Shown here one piece after another: positions 1 to 8,100 of a stretch of 35,687 bases of DNA. The number at the start of each line of letters is the position of its first letter. The first letter of the stretch is position 1. This DNA is from Bythopirellula sp. GTDB taxonomy: Bacteria > Planctomycetota > Planctomycetia > Pirellulales > Lacipirellulaceae. Both the position numbers and the translations under genes were made by a program. The DNA lies in NCBI GenBank assembly GCA_028285205.1, contig JANQQA010000202.1, positions 1 through 35,687 of the forward strand, given 5' to 3'. The notes under the pieces were generated by a model. It did not search any database, was not told the DNA's origin, and worked only from the letters and a program-made list of their open reading frames with translations.

Positions 1-236
1 ATCGGCTCTTGAGGCGTTGGCGCATGGTCGTTGCTTAGCGCAGTCACGAGCCGTCCCCAAATTGGGTCGTCGCGAAAGCTTTCCGGATCAGCGACCACAT
101 CCACAATCAGCTGCTTCGCTCGCTTGCCCTTCAGCCCCATGCCTTTGTCCTGCGCAGCCGCCGTCTGCAGCGCGTCGATCGCAGCGGCGACGCAGTCAGG
201 TGGAACTCCCAGTTTTTGTAATTGTCGGCGGTTCAT
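1..236 (-). CDS. Probable RtcB-family RNA ligase, N-terminal part (cut by window edge)
   Basis: The reading frame starts at ATG 234-236 on the minus strand and stays open to base 1, giving about 78 residues of a longer protein. The visible part begins MNRRQLQKLGVP, continues with an alanine-rich helix, a basic GKRAKQ segment, and a DPESFRDDPIWG stretch. From family knowledge, one bacterial RtcB subgroup has an N-terminal extension of this kind (a leucine-Gly-Val-Pro start followed by a DDPxxG motif) before the catalytic core. RtcB joins 2',3'-cyclic phosphate or 3'-phosphate RNA ends to 5'-OH ends using GTP and Mn. The catalytic Cys/His residues lie outside the window, so the call rests on the N-terminus alone and is tentative. 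No strong Shine-Dalgarno sequence is visible before the ATG. Confidence 0.45.
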   Translation of the reverse strand, partial: MNRRQLQKLGVPPDCVAAAIDALQTAAAQDKGMGLKGKRAKQLIVDVVADPESFRDDPIWGRLVTALSNDHAPTPQEP

Positions 237-1167
237 GATGACGGCTCAATTTCGTGTTAGTCAGATACGAATGTCGAAATGCAGACGCACGATTGTCCTT
301 GGGGTTCGGGGAAATCTAGGCTTCATGCTGCCGATTATTGCTCAGGGGTGGGCGATTCGTTCGGTGCATGCCTCCTGTGTTGTAATTCCCTACTAGTACG
401 CAGGTTAGCCGCGCCAGCGGGAAGTTCGCTACGCGACTTTTGCGTCATGGACCCGCTACTGAGGTGTCGCTCGAGCCCACAGACGCTACAAATACAGTCG
501 TTTTGGATTTTGCGTTAACTCGATTTCAAGTAGACACGATTCAAAAACTCAATATCTCGTCTTTCTGCGTAGCTGCTCGATCGAAAACCACTTGACCGTC
601 ATCGTTTGCTGACGACGGTGCCCGCAAATGTGAGGGACTTTTGCATTTGGCGAATCCTTTGGCTGACCATAACTTGGTTCGTGCATTTTTCGACATGTAG
701 TGTTTGGCACCCACAGTGAGCACTTCGAAGCGGGTCGCAATCCATACTGCGAAATGTAACACCCATTTGGCCTACCACGCAGCTCAGTGCGCGAAGATAA
801 GTTTAACGGAAGGCGCGGCCAATTACTGCAACGATTATTGGCCGGCTGGAGGTGCTTGGAATCCAATTCAGTAGGTGACGCCAAGGCGGTTTTGGCGGAG
901 CACGAACCCCCACTTCTCGTCTCGGAGACTTGCGTAATTGCATCTGTTGCCAACTACCCTTTCAGGTGCCGTCTCGTATTGCCAGTCAAGCTGGACAGTG
1001 GCACCCGGCGTTTACTTGTCAACGCACGGCTGCAAGGTCCAGGCATTCTTATCTCATGCATTTTATTGATCAGATGGTTGATTATGCCCCATTCTTCCGT
1101 CAGGATTCATGGTAAGCACCCAGTTGTCAGTTTGGCGAGTGAGTTCTAAACCCGGCGGAGGATTGAG
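237..1167. other. 931-base stretch without a convincing gene
   Basis: Several open frames of 60-130 codons cross here on both strands, but they overlap each other, lack ribosome binding sites, and their translations look like non-coding composition. Two small inverted repeats are visible: GGCCAAT at 817-823 with ATTGGCC at 837-843, and CCAG/CTGG around 982-994 followed by CAGTGGCACCCGG. The second resembles, from memory, a GC-rich hairpin repeat common in Pirellulales intergenic DNA. The stretch may hold decayed sequence, the promoter of the minus-strand gene at 1-236, and the leader of the gene at 1168. Confidence 0.4.
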
Positions 1168-1733
1168 ATGACGAAGATCATCGCATTAACATCACTGCTG
1201 AGTTTGCTGGCTTGCACATCCGTATCCGCAGTCTGTATTTCTGTCGCGCCCGTCGGTGCATCCCCTGACGGGATCTACTCTGTGTTTCTGGATGGCATGG
1301 GTGAGGAGTTCGACTCCATTGACCTTTCGATCGTCCCGGAAGGTGGGACTGAATTTTTGAATCCAGACAGCGGTCTGAACGGTTTCGTTCCGCGGGGGCC
1401 TGGTGACCCCTTCACCTACGTCAATGCGCTGCTTGCTGCTCCGACTGCTGCACCAGGTGGACAGGGCTGGAGCCTGGTAGGCACGGAGCTACTCCCGCTC
1501 GCATTCGTATCGCAGGCGGCCCTCTCGGTCGCAAAATCGAGACGGGGCCAGCCCCAGGATTGTTCTTGGCGAACGTGATGTTGCCAATTGGTGTAGGCGC
1601 TAGCCTCACTGTCTCGTTTGTTGATGGCGGTAGAACAATTGGCAGTCAGACGAACTTCTTCTGCATCCCTGAGCCAAGTAGTTTGATTCTGGTGGGATTA
1701 GCCCTGTTGAGCCTGGCTGGAATTCGGCATTGA
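1168..1733 (+). pseudogene. PEP-CTERM secreted protein interrupted by a frameshift
   Basis: A Shine-Dalgarno GGAGG at 1157-1161 precedes ATG 1168. The N-terminus has a signal peptide (MTKIIALTSLLSLLACTSVSA). The first frame runs to a stop near 1578, but its last 30 or so residues lose all secreted-protein character. From about 1491 another frame reads TPARIRIAGG and continues to stop 1731-1733, ending in IPEPSSLILVGLALLSLAG and then IRH. That is a classical PEP-CTERM signal: PEP motif, hydrophobic helix, basic end. One extra base near 1488-1490 would fuse both halves (GTE-A-TPARIR) into a protein of about 188 residues. No slippery heptamer is seen, so the break is either a real inactivating deletion or a sequencing error. 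PEP-CTERM proteins are cleaved and anchored by exosortases. The two following minus-strand genes carry the same signal. Confidence 0.75.
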
Positions 1734-1811
1734 AGGGGCGGACTGATAGCGCATCGAATGCATCTCCCAGCGCACGCCGTGTGCGATCTCACGCCGCGTG
1801 ATTTACGGATG

Positions 1812-2522
1812 CTATGCTGTTGCAGATTGCGGCAACGTGCGGCGCTCTCGTCCAATGGCCAAGCAGATCGCCGCAATGCAGAGTGTTGCTGATGTAGGTT
1901 CGGGGATGGTGGTTGCGGCGGTCGCCAACGGTTGTGGGGCGCCGTACTGGGCTTTCCAAATTGCTAGGTCGCTGGCATCCACGGTGCCGTTACTGTCGGC
2001 ATCGCCTTGGTCACGGGTGGCGCCGCTGGTGATGCCGACATTGGATTGCCAGTCGAGGAAGTCGCGACCTTCGACGGTACCGTTGCCATTGAAGTCCGCG
2101 TCGGGCACAGGGCTAACCACGAATGAGCCAGAGATGCGCTCGGTAATCGGGTTGAAGATGCCGCCAGACGTGGTCAGGTCGACGTCGTAGTTGTAATCGC
2201 CGGGAGCCAAGCTGCCTAGCGTCGCCACTTCCAACCTTTGATCGGGAATCGCCAGTGCGCCGGATTCGGCGAAGACGCTCACGACAAAGTTGTTCCCGAA
2301 AAATTCGGTAGTCGTCGGCTGCGTGTGGTAGATGCAGCAGCTACCGGACACGAGCGAGATCTCCAACTGGACCTCTTCGGTAGGAAAAATGACCTCCTCA
2401 GGAGAGACAGTCACCTCGTCCAGACTGACGGGGTTCACGATCGCAAAACCTGCCAATGCGCTCTCGGTGACGAGGCTCGCGACCAAACAGATTACGCTCG
2501 TCCGAAACGGTTGCTGAGTCAT
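1812..2522 (-). CDS. Secreted dockerin-like/PEP-CTERM protein
   Basis: This 236-residue protein starts at ATG 2520-2522, with CTGGAGAAG about nine bases upstream as ribosome binding site. Residues 1-24 form a signal peptide ending in ESALA. The middle (about 25-135) is a beta-rich domain of unknown function with a vicinal cysteine pair (SGSCCIYH). It is followed by two dockerin type I-like Ca-binding loops, ADFNGNGTVEGRDFLDWQ and DADSNGTVDASDLAIW; Asp/Asn residues alternate at the calcium-ligand positions. The C-terminus is an exosortase sorting signal: IPEPTSATLCIAAICLAIG followed by RERR. The dockerin pair just before PEP-CTERM is the usual arrangement in planctomycete exported proteins, where no cellulosome is implied. 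The protein is likely translocated by Sec and then processed by an exosortase encoded elsewhere. The substrate or partner is unknown. Confidence 0.85.
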   Translation of the reverse strand: MTQQPFRTSVICLVASLVTESALAGFAIVNPVSLDEVTVSPEEVIFPTEEVQLEISLVSGSCCIYHTQPTTTEFFGNNFVVSVFAESGALAIPDQRLEVATLGSLAPGDYNYDVDLTTSGGIFNPITERISGSFVVSPVPDADFNGNGTVEGRDFLDWQSNVGITSGATRDQGDADSNGTVDASDLAIWKAQYGAPQPLATAATTIPEPTSATLCIAAICLAIGRERRTLPQSATA

Positions 2523-2638
2523 CTGGCTTCTCCAGGATCAAAGCAAGGTCGGTGTAGGCAACGTATTGTAGCGATGGCGGATGTTGGGTGTTACCAGTCA
2601 GGATAGGCTAATACACTTGGCTGGGGAACACCCGGCTG

Positions 2639-4204
2639 CTAATACCTTGCCCTACGAGTGCGAAGGCAGATCGCGAGACATGCGACGGCCGCCAGTGCCG
2701 CACTGGTTGGTTCTGGAACCGAGTAGGCAGCGATGGCTGACAACTGCCGTTGCTGCTGCCAGCCGAGGAAATCGCCACCGTCGGTGTCACCGTCGGCGTC
2801 CGCGTCGCTATCGCCGTTGCGAGCGTAGTCGCCCCGCCATTGGGCAAGGTCGAGCTGATCGACGGAGCCGTCGTTGTTGAAATCGGCCGTTGCCGCGGCG
2901 GTGTCGAATTCCGCGAGAACGACGCGGCCTTCGGCAAACTCATCATCGAAGACGATCATGTCCATCACAATCTGGTTGCCACGAAGTGAATTGGGATACA
3001 CGTTGACTAGGAACGTACTTAATGAGTCAATCGTGTCGCCTTCCTGAATCACAAGTGAAATGTCTCCCTCATCGTACAAGTAAATGCCTTCCGAATTGTC
3101 ACTGCCTATCGCTCCGAAAAGCACTCGTTTGTCATCGATCGAGTAAGCAGCGGAGATCACATTGTTGACGAAGAATCTGCTGAATGTTTCTCCGGGAGTT
3201 TGCGGCAAAGGTGTGCTGGAGTCAGCAATCAGCGTTGTCGTACCGTCGAGGATGGCAAACAGACCTTCGGTCGGCTGGTCGGCTGGAAAAACGAACTCGC
3301 TGGCACGAAATACAATATCTCCACCGTCATTGGCTGGCATGCCGAACAATCCGTAATCCGGCCCTAGTACGGTGCTGGGAAGTGGGTCGCCGTCTCGCAG
3401 AACTAAATTTGGCAATCCGCCTGGGGTCACCGTGTAGATCCCGTTTACGGTTTCCCCGTTTTCTTCATGGCTACCAACAAAGGTGAGGACGGAGTCATCT
3501 AGAGCTTCGCGACCGATGCTGAAACTCGTGAACTGTTCAGGCCCGATAGTTCCTGGGACATCGAATGTCGTGTCAACTAAGGTGATTGTTGATCCGCCGT
3601 TTGCGGGCGACAGAAAAATTCCTTCGCGCTCATTCACAAGGCCAATATTCGTCCACGCGTGATAAGCAACTGACCCACCAGAAACGGCATATTCGGGTAC
3701 TTGAAAGGAATCGACGATGGTCGTTCTTCCTGGGAACGGCTCGTCTCGGGCTACAAGAGCCGTCAGATTGTTGGTCGATCCGTTGTATTTTGCTATTTCC
3801 ACGATGGCGGTGCCCGCATTGTTGATGGAGCCAAGTGTCGTGAATAGATTGCTCGAGTCACCTGACGGAAACACTAAGCCCTCGATGAGGTTGCCAGTCG
3901 TAGGAGACAAGGCAGGCGTCTCGAAGATTGCTTCGATCGACGATGTATCGGGGGTCGTCCTGTACATGCCGATGATTTCCTGGAATCCACCACCGGCCGT
4001 GGTAATTACTTCGTCACCCGCGAAGGTTGATTCGAAGTACAGCGTTAGTAGCGTTGGATCGGACGGCGCCGGCACATCACTGGAGTCCAACAGCGTCGTT
4101 AGCTCGAAGGTGTGAGTCGCCCCGCTCACAGTTCCTCCCAGATGTGCGACGGTGCTCGCAATCACGGCCGCGATTAATTGGAAGTGCAATTTTGCGTTGG
4201 CCAT
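2639..4204 (-). CDS. Secreted NxxGxxAF-repeat, dockerin-like/PEP-CTERM protein
   Basis: The frame is open from 4228, but the internal ATG at 4202-4204 is preferred. It follows GGGAA, and the resulting MANAKLHFQLIAAVIASTVA is a clean signal peptide; the upstream ATG at 4226-4228 has no ribosome binding site. The product is about 521 residues. Its body contains spaced motifs of the choice-of-anchor NxxGxxAF tandem-repeat family, for example INNAGTAIVEIA and ANDGGDIVFRA, predicted to build a beta-propeller-like exported domain. Two Ca-binding dockerin-like loops follow (ADFNNDGSVDQLDLAQW and DADADGDTDGGDFLGW). The end is VPEPTSAALAAVACLAICL plus RTRRARY, an exosortase sorting signal. The gene runs toward the dockerin gene at 1812 on the same strand with a 116-base gap, so the two may be co-transcribed. 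The function is probably surface-exposed or envelope-associated; no enzyme motif is seen. Confidence 0.8.
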   Translation of the reverse strand: MANAKLHFQLIAAVIASTVAHLGGTVSGATHTFELTTLLDSSDVPAPSDPTLLTLYFESTFAGDEVITTAGGGFQEIIGMYRTTPDTSSIEAIFETPALSPTTGNLIEGLVFPSGDSSNLFTTLGSINNAGTAIVEIAKYNGSTNNLTALVARDEPFPGRTTIVDSFQVPEYAVSGGSVAYHAWTNIGLVNEREGIFLSPANGGSTITLVDTTFDVPGTIGPEQFTSFSIGREALDDSVLTFVGSHEENGETVNGIYTVTPGGLPNLVLRDGDPLPSTVLGPDYGLFGMPANDGGDIVFRASEFVFPADQPTEGLFAILDGTTTLIADSSTPLPQTPGETFSRFFVNNVISAAYSIDDKRVLFGAIGSDNSEGIYLYDEGDISLVIQEGDTIDSLSTFLVNVYPNSLRGNQIVMDMIVFDDEFAEGRVVLAEFDTAAATADFNNDGSVDQLDLAQWRGDYARNGDSDADADGDTDGGDFLGWQQQRQLSAIAAYSVPEPTSAALAAVACLAICLRTRRARY

Positions 4205-4274
4205 AATGCGGTTCCCGTTGGGCACCATTAGTGTCCAATTTCATCTGCGTTAATGCGTTCGGCGTAGCCGCGGC

Positions 4275-4303
4275 ATGGTACCCGCTATTCTTGATAGAAT
4301 CAA
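4275..4303 (-). promoter_or_regulatory. Possible sigma70-type promoter for the minus-strand gene at 2639-4204
   Basis: Read on the minus strand, TTGATT (4298-4303) and TACCAT (4275-4280) are separated by 17 bases, and transcription would start about 65 bases before the chosen ATG. The -10 match is only moderate. Confidence 0.3.
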
Positions 4304-4489
4304 ACTATGGTGAAAGATTGGTGAATATCGCCGAATATGATCCTTGATTTGCGAAGCCCAATTCTTCGGCGCGGCGGCCAACGCTCTGTGCGTAGAAATT
4401 TTTCGACTTTCTCAGCGAACCTAAGTCCAATCACCACTGTCTGTTGGGTTGTCCGCTGAAAAATGTGGCCGATGGCCGAAATATCTCTC

Positions 4490-4519
4490 TTGGGGATTCG
4501 GCGAATTCGTAGCTATAAT
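4490..4519 (+). promoter_or_regulatory. Strong sigma70-like promoter of the 4526-4853 unit
   Basis: TTGGGG at 4490-4495 and a perfect TATAAT at 4514-4519 are separated by 18 bases, predicting a start near 4526. It is one of the best promoter matches in the window and does not sit directly before any long gene. The next long start codon is about 580 bases away, beyond two terminators. Confidence 0.6.
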
Positions 4520-4628
4520 GGAAAGATCGAGGTCACACGAACGCAGTGTGACGGGCAGCCTGGCCGCTTAGGGGTGCTCTGGCAGCACGCTCTAGCCGCC
4601 ATCACTTAATATGGAAGGAGGTGGTTCG

Positions 4629-4670
4629 TTGAACGATTATCATATACGCCAGTGGGGTGGTAACTGCTGA
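4629..4670 (+). CDS. Possible 13-residue peptide with a perfect ribosome binding site
   Basis: AAGGAGGTG at 4615-4623 matches the anti-Shine-Dalgarno sequence completely and lies six bases before TTG 4629-4631. The frame reads M(TTG)NDYHIRQWGGNC and stops at TGA 4668-4670. In the same frame an ATG at 4611 would add MEGGGS, but it overlaps the Shine-Dalgarno sequence and has none of its own. The peptide is hydrophilic with aromatic residues and a Gly-Gly-Asn-Cys end, and no family is recognised. It lies inside the candidate RNA unit 4526-4853, so it could be the product of that transcript or a leader peptide controlling its folding. Confidence 0.4.
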   Translation: MNDYHIRQWGGNC

Positions 4671-4812
4671 CGACGGCGGTTGTCAGATAAGACAGCCACC
4701 CACCACCTGCTTCTGACGGCCCGCGTTAACACCATTTTTGGTTGTTGGGTTTTGAGTTTCGCCTTGTAGCTCACTATCACAACGGCGCCTGCCTTCAAAG
4801 CAACAAACCGAC

Positions 4813-4853
4813 ACAGCCCGGTTGTCCAGGTGACAACCGGGCTGTTCTTTTTT
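4813..4853 (+). terminator. Strong intrinsic terminator
   Basis: A perfect 14-bp stem (ACAGCCCGGTTGTC at 4813-4826 with its complement at 4832-4845) closes a five-base loop and is followed directly by TCTTTTTT (4846-4853). It ends the 4526 transcript and separates it from the gene at 5105. Confidence 0.9.
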
Positions 4854-4915
4854 GCGCAAGGGTTGAGGCTCTAGCGACCACGTAACCGCGAGGCTGTGCA
4901 TCGCCGGACCACATC

Positions 4916-4939
4916 ACCGACGCTTCAATGTCGGTTTTT
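4916..4939 (+). terminator. Second terminator-like hairpin
   Basis: ACCGAC (4916-4921) pairs with GTCGGT (4930-4935) around an eight-base loop, and a T-run follows (TTTTT, 4935-4939). The stem is short, so it may be a backup terminator for the unit upstream. Confidence 0.45.
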
Positions 4940-5104
4940 CTTGCACATTGCCGCAGGTTTCTTATCATGTGTGGTGGGTTCGAACGTGGGGCGGGGGCGA
5001 AGTAGCAGTCAACGCGGCTGTCTGATCTGATCGCGTGCGAATCACCGACTCCGTAGGTCTCTTTGCCTGCGCCGGCGGAGTGTTCTCAGTCGCTGGAGGT
5101 TTCC

Positions 5105-8100
5105 ATGTGCTGTGCGAAGTGGTTACGGCCCGTTCTTGTCCCGGTGTTCCTTGGCACTTTCTTGTTCGCTAACACGACTCGTTCCGCTACGCGGACTTGG
5201 ATTGGCGGCAACAATAACTGGGACATCCAATCGTCGAACTGGAGCCCAGCGGACGAGCCCGATTCCAATGACGACGCGGTGTTCAATTCGCCCGACTTCG
5301 TCACGATGACGATCAACCAAACCTTGGAAGGAATCACGCTGTCGGGTGGCGCGAGCGTTTCCACGGCGACGCAGTCGCTCAATGTCAACGGTACGATTGA
5401 CCTCGATGGTCTCGGCACAAGTCTGACCGTGCATACGAATGCTCTGCTGGGCGGCACGCCGCCGTCGGTCTCAATCGACGCCGATGACATTATCGTGACG
5501 GGCGGCGCCGAATGGTTTATGGCCAACGACGTGACGGTTTTCGATAGCTCGACCACTGGTGGCAGCGATGCCGATACCTTAGGAGTGGTGACGGTTGGCG
5601 CGGGGAGCACGTTCAACGGCAATGGCCGATTGCTGCTGAACAACAGCGTCTCGTCACCGACCGTCCTGTTTCAGAACAATGGGACGATCAACGCGCTCAC
5701 CTACGGCAACCCTGGATTTGTCACGGCAGGAACACTGACGCTCGATGCGCCGGATCCCGAATCACGAATCGATCTGGACGGGACAAGTGGAGCAGGCTCA
5801 GTAAGCGTCCTGCGCAGTCAGACGCTCGACATGAATATCCGCCAGAGCGACGACTTCGACGGCACCATCAATATCTTCGCCAACGCGAATCTAGATTTTC
5901 AGTTCGACTGGCTGCTGAATGGAACCATGAATGTGCAATCGGGATTCATTGCTGGCAACCCGCCGTTCACGCCGGACCAGGCGGCGGGAATCGCGGTTCT
6001 GGATGGCGGCACGATCACGATGAGCGAGAGCGATTCGCGCATCAACGTCGTGCACAACGATGGGACGTTGCAGCTGGATGCGCCGCTGATGGCTACCAAC
6101 GGCGTGATCGACAACAACGGTCATATCATATTCAACGCCGACGCCACGATCGGCTCGAACGTCGATTTCTTCATGGAGTTTGACGCTGATATGACGGTCA
6201 ACGCCACCGTGACGGTCAACGACGCTGACTGGGATTGGGACGACAACGGCGGTAGCAACAATGATCTGACGATCAACGACAATGGCACCCTAAACGCCAA
6301 CATCACCGCCGCCGGCGCAAGCACGTGGACCGGCGACATGCACATCGTCGGCGGCACGCTCAATGTGGAAGGCGACAACAACAACTGGGAGCAGACCTTT
6401 GGCAATATCACCTTCGAAGGCACGTCGCTGGGCGTGATCGGCGGCGATCAGTTCAGTCTGACGGGCGGCACGTTGCGCGTGCTGCCAGGAGCGAACGGCG
6501 ACATCACCTCGACGACGTTTTGGGAGGCGGGAACGCTGGACGTCGATGGCGAACTTGAGTTGATCGGCGGCGTCGATTGGAATGGCTCGACCGTCATCGG
6601 CGACGGCATCCTCGAACAGGAAGGCAACGCGGTCGTCTCGGCCAACACGACCATCGCGGTGGACACCTACGATTGGGACCAGTCGACCACGCTCGTGCTG
6701 CCGGGCACAACGTTTACCGTGAACGTCGACAACATCGATCGCAGTGACGACACCTTCAACAGCAACTCGATCACCGTCAATGGCAGCACTCTCCAGGTAA
6801 CAGTCGCTGACGGATCGTGGACACTCGGCTCAGGCGGTCGGCTAAACATGGACAGTCCGTCGGTTGCCATTCCGGTGCTCGCTGCCGACGGGTCGGAGTT
6901 GGTGGTTGCCAGTGGCGGCATTGTCGACGTATCTGCGCCAACGGCGCGGATCGAGGTGCCGCTCGTGCTGCAAGAAGGTAGCGAAGTACGTCTTGATGGG
7001 ACACTACCCAGATTGAGAACGAGCGCCGGCATCGAACTCGCTGGCGGAGATATTGTGGGAATCTCGCCGGACAGTAGTTTCGTGGTGGACGGCGGTGGCC
7101 TGCTGGTCACAGGCGAGTCAAGCATCACCGTCGACTCACTGTCGTGGGGCTTTGGAGGTGGGACGACGATTGAAGCCGGGGGCTCACTCGACGTGAACGT
7201 CGACGACTTCGGTGCCGACACCATCTACGACGGTCTGCCGATCACGATGAACTCCGGGGACTTAGACGTCAACGTTACCGGTTCGTGGCAGATGGACGCC
7301 ACGCTGCGAATCAACAACACCGACAATGCCATTCCGACGCTCTCTGGCGATCCCGTCGCGTTTAGCGGTAACATCGACGTGGGTGGCGTAGGCAGATCAA
7401 GCATTAGTGCGTCCGCGTCGTTCCTGGGCACGCCAACGGTCGACGTCGATGCGGGTACGCATTTGAGTTTCTCCGGCAATCTGTTGCTGCTCGGCGAGGC
7501 GAATTTCACGGGCGAAGGAATCGTCGCGTGGGATGCGGACACGACATCGGTCGTGCTTCCGCTGACGATTAACATGCCTGACGGCACTATCGATCTCGAT
7601 GGCGATCTCCTCGGCGATGATACGCTCAGCATCCAAGCGCCTCTGACGCTGAACGTGGGAGCGATCGATGTCGGGATCAACACCTTCGACAACGACACGA
7701 TCGAAATCGATCCCAACGGTTCGCTCACGATCGACCTGCCCGGCAGCACCGAATGGGCCATGAGCGGCGTGCTTAATCTGAATGGGAAAACTGGCGCTAA
7801 TAATTTCGCCATCCAATTGGCGGGTGAAAGGGTCGAGCTACGCGGGACTGTGAATGTGACGGACCAGTCACAGCTCGACGCGAATCTAGACATCACCGGA
7901 GAGATCAACATCGCGGCGGGCGGCAACCTGCGTGTGAATGGCAGTCCCGATGGCAATCAATTCGTGAGTCCGATTCGCCTGGAAGGTGGAGTGATCAACG
8001 GGCCTGGCAGGCTGTCGATTAACAATAGTCGTAGCCTGGTTGGGTTCGGCACCGTTAACGCCGATATCGATTTCGACGGCCCGAACCCGGGGGTTTATGC

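Larger units (their letters stand above)
4526..4853 (+). ncRNA. Candidate structured RNA of about 330 nt, not assigned to a known family
   Basis: The region is bounded by the promoter at 4490-4519 and the intrinsic terminator at 4813-4853. Visible secondary structure includes GTCACAC/GTGTGAC close to the 5' end, a GTGCT/AGCAC hairpin near 4575-4590, and a GGTTGTC/GACAGCC hairpin near 4677-4697 flanked by GGTGGT and ACCACC segments that could pair. A perfect Shine-Dalgarno sequence and a 13-codon frame lie in its middle. I compared it mentally with tmRNA, RNase P RNA, SRP RNA and 6S RNA and found none of their conserved cores. It could be a regulatory RNA, a small mRNA or a dual-function RNA. 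The extent is inferred from the two signals, not from expression data. Confidence 0.5.

Noticed and set aside
549..953. 134-codon minus-strand open frame
   Set aside because: Basic, low-quality composition, no start signal, and mutually overlapping with other frames; probably chance.
787..1149. 120-codon plus-strand open frame
   Set aside because: No ribosome binding site, no recognisable domain, overlaps equally long frames on the other strand; composition does not look like a protein.
4526..4853. Known housekeeping RNA (tmRNA, RNase P RNA, SRP RNA, 6S RNA)
   Set aside because: None of the conserved core sequences of these families was found, so it is left as an unassigned candidate.
4977..4985. 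GGTTCGAAC, a possible tRNA T-loop
   Set aside because: No acceptor stem, anticodon arm or D-arm can be built around it.
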